From positions 62,001 to 126,000 of the forward strand of contig JACRNC010000008.1 in assembly GCA_016219375.1 (NCBI GenBank): DNA of 64,000 nucleotides, written 5' to 3'. Every line of letters begins with the position of its first letter. The first letter of the stretch is position 1. The notes under the pieces were generated by a model. It made no database searches. It saw only the letters and a program-made list of their open reading frames with translations, and had not been told where the DNA came from. The stretch is from Burkholderiales bacterium (GTDB lineage: Bacteria; Pseudomonadota; Gammaproteobacteria; Burkholderiales; Burkholderiaceae_C). Made by a program: the position numbers and the translations under genes. Positions 10,818-22,072 of the stretch are shown piece by piece.

Positions 10818-11729
10818 CTAGCCCTCGCGGCGGCCGCGGCCGCCGAGATGCCAGTGGGCGCGCGCCTGCGAGGCGCGGCGGATGCGCTCTTCCAGCGCGT
10901 CGGGCTTGGCTTCGCGCATGCAGGACTCGAAGTCGTCGAGCACCGCGCGGAACAGCGCCGACTGCCGCAGCACCTCTTCGCGGTTGGCCATCAGGATGTC
11001 GCGCCAGACGGCCGGGTCGCTGGCCGCGATGCGGGTGAAATCACGAAAGCCCGTGCCGGCGAGCTGCAGATAGTCCTTGCCCGCCGGCTGCCCGGCGATC
11101 GCCTGGAAGAAGGCGAAGGCCAGCAGGTGCGGCAGGTGGCTGACCGCGGCATAGGCGGCGTCGTGGTTCTCCGGCCGCATCTTGAGCACCTGGCAGCCGA
11201 TGGCGGCCCAGACGTCGGTGGCCTTTTGCACCAGGTCGGGGTCGGTCTGGGGAGCGGGCGTCAGGATGACCTGGCGGCCGGCGTAGAGCTGGCCGTCGGC
11301 ATGCTCCACGCCCGCATGCTCCTTGCCGGCGATCGGGTGGGCGGGCACGAAGCAGGCAGAGCGCTCGCGCAGCACGCGCTTGGCCGCGGCGACCACGTCG
11401 GCCTTGGTGCTGCCCACGTCCATCACCAGCATGCCGGGCTCCACCAGGTGGCGGATGGCCTTGAAGGTGGCTTCGGTGGCGGCCACCGGCACGGCGATGA
11501 GCACGATGTCCGAGCCGGAAACAGCCAGCAGCGCGGACTCCGCCGCCACGTCGATCACGCCCAGGCGACGGGCCTTCTCCACGGTGGACGGCGACTTGCT
11601 GTAGCCGACCACGCGGCCGACCAGCCCGGCCTGCTTGAGCGCCAGCGCGAAGGAGCCGCCCATCAGCCCGCAGCCGATGAGGCCGAGCTGATTGAACATG
11701 GGGGCGGCGGCGCGGCGCTGGGTGGCCAT
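10818..11729 (-). CDS. tyrA: Prephenate dehydrogenase
   Basis: Catalyses NAD(P)-dependent oxidative decarboxylation of prephenate to 4-hydroxyphenylpyruvate in tyrosine synthesis. GLIGCGLMGGSFALALK is the Rossmann nucleotide loop at the N-terminus, HPIAGKE holds the catalytic histidine region, and AVSHLPHLLAFAFF belongs to the C-terminal helical dimerisation domain. No ACT domain is present. The start is either 11729 (MATQ) or 11699 (MFNQLGLIG); neither has a strong ribosome-binding site, and I chose the one closer to the pheA stop (27 bp away). It is in the serC-pheA-tyrA-aroA operon. Confidence 0.92.
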   Translation of the reverse strand: MATQRRAAAPMFNQLGLIGCGLMGGSFALALKQAGLVGRVVGYSKSPSTVEKARRLGVIDVAAESALLAVSGSDIVLIAVPVAATEATFKAIRHLVEPGMLVMDVGSTKADVVAAAKRVLRERSACFVPAHPIAGKEHAGVEHADGQLYAGRQVILTPAPQTDPDLVQKATDVWAAIGCQVLKMRPENHDAAYAAVSHLPHLLAFAFFQAIAGQPAGKDYLQLAGTGFRDFTRIAASDPAVWRDILMANREEVLRQSALFRAVLDDFESCMREAKPDALEERIRRASQARAHWHLGGRGRREG

Positions 11730-11755
11730 GTCGGTCTGTCCGGTCCGGTGCGGGT

Positions 11756-12874
11756 CTAGTGCGTGTCCAGCGGGTAGGCGCCGAGCAGCTTGAAGAAGGA
11801 GCATTGGCCGCGCAGCTCGTCCAGCGCGGCGGCCACGGCCGGCTCGTCGGGGTGGCCGGCCAGGTCGATGTAGAAGACGTATTCCCACTGGCCCGAGCGC
11901 GCCGGGCGCGACTCCAGCCGCGTCATCGACACGCCGTGGCGCTTGAGCGGCACCAGCATGTCGTGCACCGCGCCGGGCCGGTTGGCCACCGAGACGACCA
12001 GGCTGGTGCAGTCATGGCCCGAAGGCTTGGGCTGCGGGTGGGTGCCGGGCAGCGCCACCACGGCAAAGCGGGTGCGGTTGTGCGGGTCGTCCTGGATCGC
12101 CGCATCGATGACGTGCAGGCCGTATTCGCTGGCTGCGCGGGTGCTGGCGATGGCGGCCAGGCCCTCGTCGGCGGCGGCCAGGCGGGCGCCTTCGGCATTG
12201 CTGTCCACCGGGCGGCGCTCGGCATCCGGCAGGTGGCGGCTGAGCCAGGCGTGGCACTGGGCCAGGGCCTGGGGATGGGCGCAGACGGCGCGGATGCCGT
12301 CGCGGCCGGGCTGGCGGCGCAGCAGGTTGTGGCGCACCGGCAGGCTGGTCTCGCCGACGATGGCAAGCGGGGTGCTCAGGAACAGGTCCAGGGAGCGGGC
12401 GACCATGCCCTCGGTGGAATTCTCCACCGGCACGATGCCGAAGTCCGCCGCACCCGCGGCCGTGGCGCGGAACACCTCGTCGATGTTGCCGCCGGGCACG
12501 CGCAGGATGGACGAGCCGAAGAAGCCGAGCGCGGCCTCCTCGCTGAAGGTGCCGGCCGGGCCCAGGTAGGCCACGCGCGTGGGCGACTCCAGCGCGCGGC
12601 AGGCCGACATGATCTCGCGCCAGATGGGCGCGACGCTCTCGTTCTTCAGCGGCCCGGGGTTGGCAGCCTTCAGGCCGTCGATGACCTGGGCCTCGCGCTC
12701 GGGGCGGAAGACGGGCGAGCCCTCGCGCTTCTTGATCTCGCCGACCTCCAGCGCCAGCGCGGCGCGCTGGTTGAGCAGGGCCAGCAGCTGGCGGTCGAGC
12801 GCGTCGATCTGCGTGCGCAGGCTGCCCAGGTCGTGCGGGGCCGGCGCGGCGGCGGAGGCGGGTTGATCAGCCAT
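11756..12874 (-). CDS. pheA: Bifunctional chorismate mutase / prephenate dehydratase (P-protein)
   Basis: A 372-residue P-protein. Residues about 15-100 form the AroQ chorismate mutase helices ([22 protein letters not shown]); about 105-285 are prephenate dehydratase with the catalytic NRTRF motif, and the C-terminal ACT domain carries LESRPAR, the ESRP phenylalanine-sensing motif, so feedback inhibition by phenylalanine is expected. MADQPAS starts within the serC end (8-bp overlap), indicating translational coupling. It converts chorismate to phenylpyruvate in the cytoplasm. Confidence 0.95.
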   Translation of the reverse strand: MADQPASAAAPAPHDLGSLRTQIDALDRQLLALLNQRAALALEVGEIKKREGSPVFRPEREAQVIDGLKAANPGPLKNESVAPIWREIMSACRALESPTRVAYLGPAGTFSEEAALGFFGSSILRVPGGNIDEVFRATAAGAADFGIVPVENSTEGMVARSLDLFLSTPLAIVGETSLPVRHNLLRRQPGRDGIRAVCAHPQALAQCHAWLSRHLPDAERRPVDSNAEGARLAAADEGLAAIASTRAASEYGLHVIDAAIQDDPHNRTRFAVVALPGTHPQPKPSGHDCTSLVVSVANRPGAVHDMLVPLKRHGVSMTRLESRPARSGQWEYVFYIDLAGHPDEPAVAAALDELRGQCSFFKLLGAYPLDTH

Positions 12875-13976
12875 GACGACGCTGGAAGTCCTGCAGGTAG
12901 GCCACGAGCGCCTGCACCCCGGCCAGCGGCATGGCGTTGTAGAGGCTGGCGCGCAGCCCGCCGACCGACTTGTGGCCCTTGAGCTGCAGCAGGCCGGCCT
13001 CGCGGGCACCGGCCAGGAAGGCCTCTTCCAGCCGCGCATCGGGCAGGAAGAACGGCACGTTCATGCGCGAGCGCGCCTCGCTCGCCACGCGGGTCACGTA
13101 CCAGCCGGAGTCATCGAGCGCGCCGTAGAGCAGCCGCGCCTTGGCGATGTTCTGTGCCTCGATCGCGGCCAGCCCGGTGCGGCCCTCGAAGGCGAAGCCC
13201 TTGATCCACTGGAACACCAGCCCGGCGATGTAGATCGCGTAGGTGGGCGGCGTGTTGTACATGGAGTCGTGCTCGGCCACCACCTGGTAGTCGAAGGCCG
13301 ACGGGCAGATCGGCAGCGCGCGGCCCAGCAGGTCCTCGCGCACGATGACCAGCGTCAGCCCGGCGGGGCCGATGTTCTTCTGCGCGCCGCCGTAGGCCAC
13401 GGCCACGCGAGACCAGTCCACCGGGCGCGACAGGATGTGCGAGGAGCAGTCGATCACCAGCGGCGCGCGCGAGCCCAGGGCCTGCAGGTCGGGCAACTCA
13501 TGCCATTCCAGCCCGTGGATGGTCTCGTTGCTGCACAGGTGCACGTAGGCCGCGTCGTCGCTCAGCCGCCAGGTCTGCGGCGCGGGCAAGCGGGTGTGCT
13601 GGCCATCCTCTTCATTGGTGGCCGCCAGCTGCGGGCGGCAGTAGCGGGCCGCTTCCTTGTACGACTTCTTGGACCAGGAGCCGGAGACGACATAGTCCGC
13701 CACCCCACCCTGCGACAGGTTCAGCGGCACGATGGCGTTCTGCCCGATCGCGCCGCCCTGCATGAAGAGGATGCGGTGGCTGGCCGGCACGGCCAGCAGC
13801 TCGCGCAGGTCGGACTCGGCCGCCTGCGCGATGGACATGAACTCACGGCCGCGATGGCTCATCTCCATCACGCCCATGCCGCTGCCGTGCCAGTCGAGCA
13901 TCTCGTCTGCGGCCTGCCGCAGCACGGCTTCGGGCAGGGCCGCCGGGCCGGCGGAGAAGTTGTAGGGTCGCGTCAT
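12867..13976 (-). CDS. serC: Phosphoserine aminotransferase
   Basis: A PLP enzyme of aminotransferase class V, 369 residues, converting 3-phosphohydroxypyruvate to phosphoserine and also acting in pyridoxal phosphate synthesis. [15 protein letters not shown] is the canonical N-terminus and fixes the start. SHRGREF, FMQGGA and the PLP-lysine motif [12 protein letters not shown] are all present. It heads the serC-pheA-tyrA-aroA/cmk string and overlaps pheA by 8 bp; about 50 bp separate it from the DUF2059 gene upstream. Confidence 0.95.
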   Translation of the reverse strand: MTRPYNFSAGPAALPEAVLRQAADEMLDWHGSGMGVMEMSHRGREFMSIAQAAESDLRELLAVPASHRILFMQGGAIGQNAIVPLNLSQGGVADYVVSGSWSKKSYKEAARYCRPQLAATNEEDGQHTRLPAPQTWRLSDDAAYVHLCSNETIHGLEWHELPDLQALGSRAPLVIDCSSHILSRPVDWSRVAVAYGGAQKNIGPAGLTLVIVREDLLGRALPICPSAFDYQVVAEHDSMYNTPPTYAIYIAGLVFQWIKGFAFEGRTGLAAIEAQNIAKARLLYGALDDSGWYVTRVASEARSRMNVPFFLPDARLEEAFLAGAREAGLLQLKGHKSVGGLRASLYNAMPLAGVQALVAYLQDFQRRHG

Positions 13977-14028
13977 CGTGTCGGCCCGGGCCGCGCCCAC
14001 AGCGCGGGGCGCGGCTTGCGAGAGGTTC

Positions 14029-14633
14029 TTACTTCTTGGCGGGCGCCTTGCCGGCGTTGCCGTTGTTGGCGGGCGCGTTCTGCAGCGGGATGCCCAGGGT
14101 CTTGGCCACCTGCTGCTCCAGCTGCTTGAGCTTGGGATCGATCACCGGCGCGGCGTCAGGCAGCAGGGCCTTGATCAGCGCATTGGTCATGTCGGGCTGC
14201 AGCTCGCCGAACTTCTTGCTGACCGGCGACTCGAGCCAGGCGATGACCTGCTTGAGCTCGTCTTCGGTCATCTCCTGCTCCAGCACCGGGCCGATGGTGG
14301 TGGGCATGAGCTTGACGGCGCGGTCACGGATGATGGGCGTGGCCTCGTTGACGAACTTGGTGAGATCGGCCTGCACCTGCTTGGCCGCGGCCTCGCGCTT
14401 CTCGGCCGGCACCTTGGTCTGGATGGCCTGCAGCGCACCCTGCCACAGCTGCTGGGCCGGGCGCTCGGCGATGTTGCGCGCCAAGGCCTCGACGCCCGGC
14501 TGCTGCAGCGTCAGGAGCTTTTGCACCAGCTCCTTCTTGGCAGTGGAGGCCGGTGCGGCCTGGGCGCCGGCCACCGCGGTGGCGGCGATCAGGCCGGCGG
14601 CCAGGATGGACTTCAGAGCGGGACGGAAAAACG

Positions 14634-14637
<4 letters not shown>
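14029..14637 (-). CDS. DUF2059 domain periplasmic protein
   Basis: A 202-residue protein with a typical signal peptide (MTFFRPALK then a hydrophobic run, cleavage likely after AGAQA near residue 27). The helical DUF2059 region covers about residues 75-165 ([20 protein letters not shown], followed by [11 protein letters not shown]). Function is unknown. Its start overlaps the gyrA stop by 4 bp, so it is translationally coupled to gyrase, a neighbourhood found in related bacteria. The C-terminus is Asn/Ala/Lys-rich and disordered. Confidence 0.85.
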
Positions 14638-17288
<2,651 letters not shown>

Positions 17289-17384
17289 GGATGGTCCGGC
17301 GCGGCGCAGCCGCTGCGCTGGCCGCGCAAGTGGCGGCCGGAAACGGGCTCCCGGGCGGCTGGGCGCGCCGGGGCGAAACCCGAC

Positions 17385-17390
17385 ATTCTA
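17385..17390 (-). promoter_or_regulatory. Possible -10 element for gyrA
   Basis: The minus strand reads TAGAAT about 95 bases upstream of the gyrA start, embedded in the palindrome CTTCTAGAAG. Identical TAGAAT hexamers stand upstream of genes at 56218 and 63943, suggesting a common -10 sequence in this genome. No good -35 accompanies it. Confidence 0.35.
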
Positions 17391-17573
17391 GAAGACCGCA
17401 GGGGGCCGCCCCGGGGGTCACGGGCTCGCGGTTTGCCCGCAGCCCGGCAGCCGGAGCCCACGGGAATCGGCCGGGTGGGACGGGGGCTGTCAGCCGGGTC
17501 CGACAAGCATTGGCCGTCTTGTCGTTCGTCAGCAACAAACGGGGTGCTCTAGGCTCGTGCCGGAGCGCCATCC

Positions 17574-17601
17574 TTGAGTGAAACACCCGGTGTGGCACAA
17601 T
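17574..17601 (+). promoter_or_regulatory. Predicted sigma-70 promoter of ompA
   Basis: TTGAGT (17574-17579), a 16-base spacer, and CACAAT (17596-17601) preceded by TGG as an extended -10. It lies about 120 bases upstream of the OmpA start, leaving a long 5' leader that could carry post-transcriptional control as for other abundant outer-membrane proteins. Confidence 0.5.
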
Positions 17602-17719
17602 GATTTCGACCCTTTTCCCCGCTAATTCGGGTGGTTAAACCGGCGGTTTTCGGCGGCGAAATCACCGAATTTCGTTTCGTCTTTCTTGCAGTCCGCTGCA
17701 CTTTCTTGTGAGGAGAACC

Positions 17720-18364
17720 ATGAAGAAACTCAACAAGGTCGGCGCCCTCTTCGCCACCGTGACGCTGGCCGCCGCCGCTTCGAGCGCCATGGCGCAGACC
17801 GTCGACAACTGGAGGGGCTCCGACGGCACCGTGTGGAAGAACGGCACCAACGAACTGTGCTGGCGCGACAACTTCTGGACGCCGCAGACCGGCGTGCAGG
17901 GCTGCGACGGCGTGCCCGTGCCGGCCGCTCCGGCCCCGGCCCCGGCTGCTGCTCCAGCGCCCGCCCCGGCTCCGGCCCCCGCCCCCGCCCCGGCTGCGCC
18001 GACCACCGAGAAGGTGACCTACGCTGCTGACGCCTTCTTCGACTTCGACAAGGCTGTGCTCAAGCCCGAAGGCAAGGCCAAGCTGGACGACCTGGCCGGC
18101 AAGGTGCAGGGCATCAACCTGGAAGTGATCATCGCCGTCGGCCACACCGACAGCGTGGGCACCGATGCCTACAACCAGAAGCTGTCGGTGCGCCGCGCCG
18201 AGGCCGTGAAGTCCTACCTGGTGAGCAAGGGCATCGAAGCCAACCGCGTCTACACCGAAGGCAAGGGCGAAGCCCAGCCGGTGGCCGACAACAAGACCAA
18301 GTCCGGCCGCGCGCAGAACCGCCGCGTGGAAATCGAGGTCGTCGGCACCCGCGCCCGCAACTGA
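17720..18364 (+). CDS. OmpA-family outer-membrane protein
   Basis: A 214-residue envelope protein. A Sec signal (cleavage after SSAMA, residue 25) precedes a short tryptophan-rich segment, then a Pro-Ala linker of about 30 residues and a C-terminal OmpA peptidoglycan-binding domain (about 100-210) with FFDFDKAVLKPEGKAKL and GHTDSVGTDAYNQKLSVRRA, including the Asp and Arg that hold diaminopimelate. The N-terminal region is too short for an eight-stranded barrel, so it resembles the short OmpA/Pal-like proteins of Burkholderiales. AGGAG 5 bases before the ATG at 17720 decides the start. The codons use optimal synonyms, as for a highly expressed gene. Confidence 0.92.
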   Translation: MKKLNKVGALFATVTLAAAASSAMAQTVDNWRGSDGTVWKNGTNELCWRDNFWTPQTGVQGCDGVPVPAAPAPAPAAAPAPAPAPAPAPAPAAPTTEKVTYAADAFFDFDKAVLKPEGKAKLDDLAGKVQGINLEVIIAVGHTDSVGTDAYNQKLSVRRAEAVKSYLVSKGIEANRVYTEGKGEAQPVADNKTKSGRAQNRRVEIEVVGTRARN

Positions 18365-18450
18365 TCGCGGCACCCGGCTGCACCACCGCGCTGCCGGCGC
18401 GGTGGCTGCACCCTGGCGGCCCGGGCCACACGGCCCGACGGCTGCCACCC

Positions 18451-18482
18451 CAAACCCCGCCACCCGGCGGGGTTTGTCTTTT
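18451..18482 (+). terminator. Intrinsic terminator of ompA
   Basis: A perfect 11-bp stem, CAAACCCCGCC (18451-18461) with GGCGGGGTTTG (18466-18476), ACCC loop, followed by TCTTTT. It is 87 bases after the ompA stop. Confidence 0.85.
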
Positions 18483-18486
18483 CCGG

Positions 18487-18518
18487 GCCCGCCAGCCATC
18501 GGGCGGGCTCTGTCTTTT
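18487..18518 (+). terminator. Second, tandem terminator-like hairpin
   Basis: GCCCGCC (18487-18493) pairs with GGCGGGC (18502-18508) and is again followed by TGTCTTTTCCGGGCC, nearly the same trailer as the first terminator. A third, more decayed copy of the trailer follows at about 18545-18575. It looks like a duplicated terminator array. Confidence 0.5.
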
Positions 18519-18784
18519 CCGGGCCGGCCGGCCAACCGACAGGGGCAGTCCTTCCCGGGCCCGGCAGGCTCCATCAGGTCTACGCCCCTCAGGGGTACTT
18601 GCGGCGCGCCTGGTGGGGGCAGAAACTGGCCGATCCCCGGGATGCGGCCGCTCAGGGCCGTACCGCACGTCGCCTGGCCGCCGCCATTGCGGCGCCCGTC
18701 CGCAGCGGTCTGCTCCGGCAGGCGGCTGCGCCTGACTGGCCTTGCTCCGTCGCGGCGCGTCGAAGCGCCGCTCACTTTTCGCCG

Positions 18785-19663
18785 ATGGCCGCCCAACCGC
18801 AAGAATCGCTCTCGCCGTCGCTGTCGCCACCCTTGCCGCCGCCCTTGTCGCCACCGCTGGCCCGCCGGGCCACGGTGGCCCTGCTGGGCGCGATGGCGGC
18901 GGCCACGGTGATGGGCCTGCTGGCCTGGGGGCCGGTGGCACTGGGCGGGCATGCGCACGCACATGCGGACGTGCGGGCCTGGGCCGGCGTCCCGAACGCG
19001 GTCAACGTGCTGACCCATCTGCCGCTGCTGCCGCTGGGCGTGTGGGGCCTGTGGCGGCTGGCCGCGCTGCGCGGGCACGACGCGCTGCGGCCGGCCTGGG
19101 CGCTGTTCTTCGCCTGCCAGATGCTGGCCACGCTGGGCGGCATGGCCTATCACTGGGCGCCGGGCGACGCGATGTTCGTCTGGGATCAGATGCCGAAATC
19201 GGCCGCCTGCGCGCTGATGTCGTGCGCCTTCCTGGCCGAGCGCGTGGATGCGCGCTGGGGCCGGCCCTGGGTGCTGGCCGGCGCGCTGGTGCTGGCGGCG
19301 ATGGGCGGCGTGTGGTGGCTGCTGACGCTGCGCCTGCACGGCGTGGGCGACCTGCGCCCGCTGCTGTGGCTGGAGTTCATGCCCACGCTGCTGGTGGCCG
19401 CCGGCGCGTGGACGCTCTCAGGCAGCCTGCTGACGCGCGGCGACTGGATGCGCTCGCTGCTGAGCTTCGTCGTGGCGCAGGCGGTGGACTTGGCCGATGC
19501 ACCGATCTGGGCCGCCAGCGGCGAGCGGCTGAGCGGCCATTCGGTGCGCCACCTGGCGCTGGCCGCCTGCGTGGGCTGGATCGCCTACCGGCTGGCGCAT
19601 GCGCGTGGCGACGAGGCCGGCGGGACGGCCGCGCCGCGCGAGCGGCTGGCGATGAGCGCTTGA
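18785..19663 (+). CDS. Alkaline-ceramidase-like (CREST superfamily) membrane protein
   Basis: A polytopic membrane protein of about 292 residues with seven or eight hydrophobic segments. After a Ser/Pro-rich start, GVPNAVNVLTHLPLL, AYHWAPGDAMFVWDQMP and SGHSVRHLALAAC match the conserved blocks of bacterial alkaline-phytoceramidase-like proteins; the family uses Zn2+ bound by His residues, here the YHW and HxxxH histidines, plus Asp and Ser. It may hydrolyse an amide lipid in the inner membrane; the substrate is unknown. I chose the ATG at 18785 because upstream in-frame residues are Arg/Ala-rich and unlike a protein. Neighbours on both sides are unrelated. Confidence 0.65.
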   Translation: MAAQPQESLSPSLSPPLPPPLSPPLARRATVALLGAMAAATVMGLLAWGPVALGGHAHAHADVRAWAGVPNAVNVLTHLPLLPLGVWGLWRLAALRGHDALRPAWALFFACQMLATLGGMAYHWAPGDAMFVWDQMPKSAACALMSCAFLAERVDARWGRPWVLAGALVLAAMGGVWWLLTLRLHGVGDLRPLLWLEFMPTLLVAAGAWTLSGSLLTRGDWMRSLLSFVVAQAVDLADAPIWAASGERLSGHSVRHLALAACVGWIAYRLAHARGDEAGGTAAPRERLAMSA

Positions 19664-19682
19664 TCCTGGGCCGCCCCGGGCC

Positions 19683-20510
19683 TCAGTCGATCATCGCCTC
19701 CAGCCCCGCGGCCAGTTCGCTCAGCGGCGGCATCTTGTGCACCAGCAGGTCGGTGGTGATACCCAGGCGGGCGGAGACGGCCTCGGGGACGGTGGCCACC
19801 ATCTCGGCCTCGGTCAGCTGCGAGGCCTCGGCACGGGCGCGCCAGGCGGCCAGGTGCAGCACCGCGGCCATAGGGTCGAACGGCGTGTGCTGCAGCGGCG
19901 CGACATGGCCGGCGATGGCCTCGACGAAGGCTGGCGGGAAGCGCCACTGGCGCGCCAGCTCGGCGCCGACGCGGGCGAAGTCGTAGCCGAAGGACTGGAC
20001 CTCGATATCGCTGCGGCGCGGGTCCAGCGGCGAGGCCAGCTTGTCCACCTTGAGCATCTGCTCGGGCATGCCGGCATGCATGACGAGCTGGCCGATGCCG
20101 TGCATGAGGCCGACGGTGAAGGCGAGATCACCGTTGGCATGCGTGGCCTTGGCCAGCCAGCGGGACACCGCTGCGGTGTGCAGGCTGTAGCGCCAGAAGG
20201 CCTTGAGGTCCATGCCGGGCATGTTCTTGAAGCCGTTGGTCAGGCCGGAGCTGATGACCAGCGTGCGCACCGTCACGAAGCCCAGCATGGCGATGGCGTC
20301 GTCCACCGTGCCCACCGTGCGCGAGACGTGGTAGTAGGCCGAGTTGGCCAGGCGCAGCAGCCGGGCGGACAGCACCGGGTCGGCCGCCAGCTTGCGGGCG
20401 ATGGCATCGATGGAGATGTCCTCGCTGTTGAAACTGTCGATGAGCTCATGCACGATCTTCGGCACGGCCGGCAGCGACTGAGGTTGTTTGAACAGGGCGT
20501 CGAGCTGCAT
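19683..20510 (-). CDS. HDOD domain protein
   Basis: A 275-residue HDOD protein. The domain covers about residues 10-210: LPAVPKIVHELIDSFNSEDIS, then IARKLAADPVLSARLLRLANSAYY as the hallmark block, and a reduced HD-like site in VGLMHGIGQLVMHAG. HDOD proteins are non-catalytic relatives of HD phosphohydrolases that transmit signals in c-di-GMP, motility and stress pathways. There is no partner receiver or GGDEF domain. AAGGAGG eight bases upstream of the ATG at 20510 sets the start; the much longer upstream frame is proline/arginine noise. It converges with the ceramidase-like gene across 19 bp. Confidence 0.9.
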   Translation of the reverse strand: MQLDALFKQPQSLPAVPKIVHELIDSFNSEDISIDAIARKLAADPVLSARLLRLANSAYYHVSRTVGTVDDAIAMLGFVTVRTLVISSGLTNGFKNMPGMDLKAFWRYSLHTAAVSRWLAKATHANGDLAFTVGLMHGIGQLVMHAGMPEQMLKVDKLASPLDPRRSDIEVQSFGYDFARVGAELARQWRFPPAFVEAIAGHVAPLQHTPFDPMAAVLHLAAWRARAEASQLTEAEMVATVPEAVSARLGITTDLLVHKMPPLSELAAGLEAMID

Positions 20511-20695
20511 GAGCAAGCCTCCTTGGGGCCTCGTCGGGGGCGCGGATGGGTTGTTGTGGTGGAGCCGGCGATGGCCGGGCCTGGGTCGCATATCGGCGCG
20601 CAGGGGCAAGGGCTTGAGCCTGCCGGCGGCGATGGCGGCTGCGGCGGGGGTTTGTCCGCGCCGGGCGTGAAGCCCGGCACACCAGGAGCGGCGGA

Positions 20696-21577
20696 ATGCA
20701 CGGAGCAGGTGGCGGGATGAGCGGCTGGCGGGCGGGGCTGGGAGCGCGCGCGGGCTGCGCGGTGCAGGGGCCGGTGCAGGGGCCGGGCCTCGCCGCAGCG
20801 GGCCGGGCGAAGCCGCGGGCGGCTGTGGCCCCAGCGGGGCGGGCCTGCGGCCTGTGCTTGGGCGTGGCGGCCGGCCTGCTGGGCGGCGTGGGCGGCGCGT
20901 GGGCCCAGGCGCCGGCGCTGCAGGCGCGCAATCTGCTGATCGAGCTGCGCCAAGTGGACGACCGGCAGTTGGACGCCGACCAACTGGGAGTGGACCGCGG
21001 CTCGGTGGTGGTGCACAGCGACGGCCGGGTGACGGGCGGGCTGCGCGGCGGCGTGCAGGTGCGCAGCACGCGCAGCAGCGCGTCGGCGGTGCAGCAGGTG
21101 CGGGTGATGAGCGGTGCGTCGGCCAGCATCCGCATGGGCCAGAGCATGCCGCTGCAGCTGTGGCAGGCCTGGGTGACGCCGCAGGGCGTGCAGGCGGCAC
21201 CGACCACCGTGTTCGTCGAGGCCGGCCAGGGCTTTGCGGTGCGCCCGTCGTGGCCCGGCGGCTCGGCGCCAGTGACGCTGGAGGTGGTGAGCGAGTCGTC
21301 TCGCCTGACACAGCCGGGGATGGCCAGCCGCTGGGAGCGGGCAGTGGCCGAGACGCGGGCGGCGCGGGGAGAGGCGCTGCCGCCGGGCGCGGTGGGCGCG
21401 GTGGGCGCAGTGGAATCGGCCCGGGTCCTGACGACGCTGGCGGTGCCGCTGGGGCAGTGGGTGACGCTGGCGGAGTCGGGCGGCAGCAGCGTGCGCGAGG
21501 AGCGGGGGCTGTTGTCCACCAGGCAGGTGGAGACCGGCCGGGGGATGCGGGTGGAGGTGCGGGTGACGGCGCCTTGA
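20696..21577 (+). CDS. Secreted protein of unknown function with secretin-like beta repeats
   Basis: 293 residues. After an unusual GC-rich N-terminus, a hydrophobic stretch ending GGVGGAWAQA (near residue 71) looks like a signal peptide or anchor. The mature part is beta-rich: NLLIELRQVDDRQ, QQVRVMSGASASIRMGQSMPLQLW, VFVEAGQGFAVRPSWPGGS, and LTTLAVPLGQWVTLAESGG. The order of a quality statement, an envelope of strands and a closing aromatic strand recalls the beta-domain of type II/III secretins and related Burkholderiales hypothetical proteins, but no full secretin gate is present. AGGAG 7 bases before the ATG at 20696 supports the start; 20717 is an alternative. Divergent from the HDOD gene. 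Confidence 0.6.
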   Translation: MHGAGGGMSGWRAGLGARAGCAVQGPVQGPGLAAAGRAKPRAAVAPAGRACGLCLGVAAGLLGGVGGAWAQAPALQARNLLIELRQVDDRQLDADQLGVDRGSVVVHSDGRVTGGLRGGVQVRSTRSSASAVQQVRVMSGASASIRMGQSMPLQLWQAWVTPQGVQAAPTTVFVEAGQGFAVRPSWPGGSAPVTLEVVSESSRLTQPGMASRWERAVAETRAARGEALPPGAVGAVGAVESARVLTTLAVPLGQWVTLAESGGSSVREERGLLSTRQVETGRGMRVEVRVTAP

Positions 21578-21670
21578 GCGGTGCCTGCGGACTGCCTGGT
21601 TTGGCGGGCGGGGTGAGGCTTCTCGCTTCTCGGTGACGGGGCTGGTGGCGTACTTGCGCCCGTGGAGCGG

Positions 21671-21908
21671 GCGAAGCCCCGGGCCCCCTGGCCGCGCTTC
21701 AAGCGCTTGCCCTCGCTGACGCGAGGGTGCCCTGCGATGCTCGCGCGGGCGGCGCGCCGTGGAACTCGCTTCGCTCACGCCTGCGGCGTTCGCTGCGCTC
21801 GGACATCCACGGCGAGTCAGTTCAACGGTGTGCGCTGGCGCGCGCCGCCGCCCGCGCTGCGCTTCTCGGCTGCGCTCAGGCGCGCGGCCAGGGGGCCCGA
21901 GGCTTCGC
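21671..21908. repeat. Large inverted-repeat element (about 240 bp)
   Basis: A 27-bp terminal repeat at 21671-21697 recurs in inverted orientation at 21882-21908 with one mismatch (core GGGCCCCCTGGCCGCGC / GCGCGGCCAGGGGGCCC). Nested inside are a second GC-rich inverted pair (GCGCGGGCGGCGCGCC near 21745, its complement near 21838) and a central GAACTCGCTTCGCTCACG segment. No protein is encoded. It looks like an interspersed, strongly folded intergenic repeat of the sort scattered in Burkholderiales genomes, here placed between two unrelated genes. Confidence 0.7.
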
Positions 21909-22072
21909 TCGGCGGGTCGGCGGCAAGCGACTTGCGGTTAACGGCTGATCCGGCGACAGCTGGCCGGCAACTTGCATGGCCCGCACCATGCCCACCACCT
22001 GGCTTGCTGCCCCCTGCCGTGGCCGATGCGCCGGCTGCGGATCCGCATTGGCGGGCGCAGGAGCTGCTGCTG

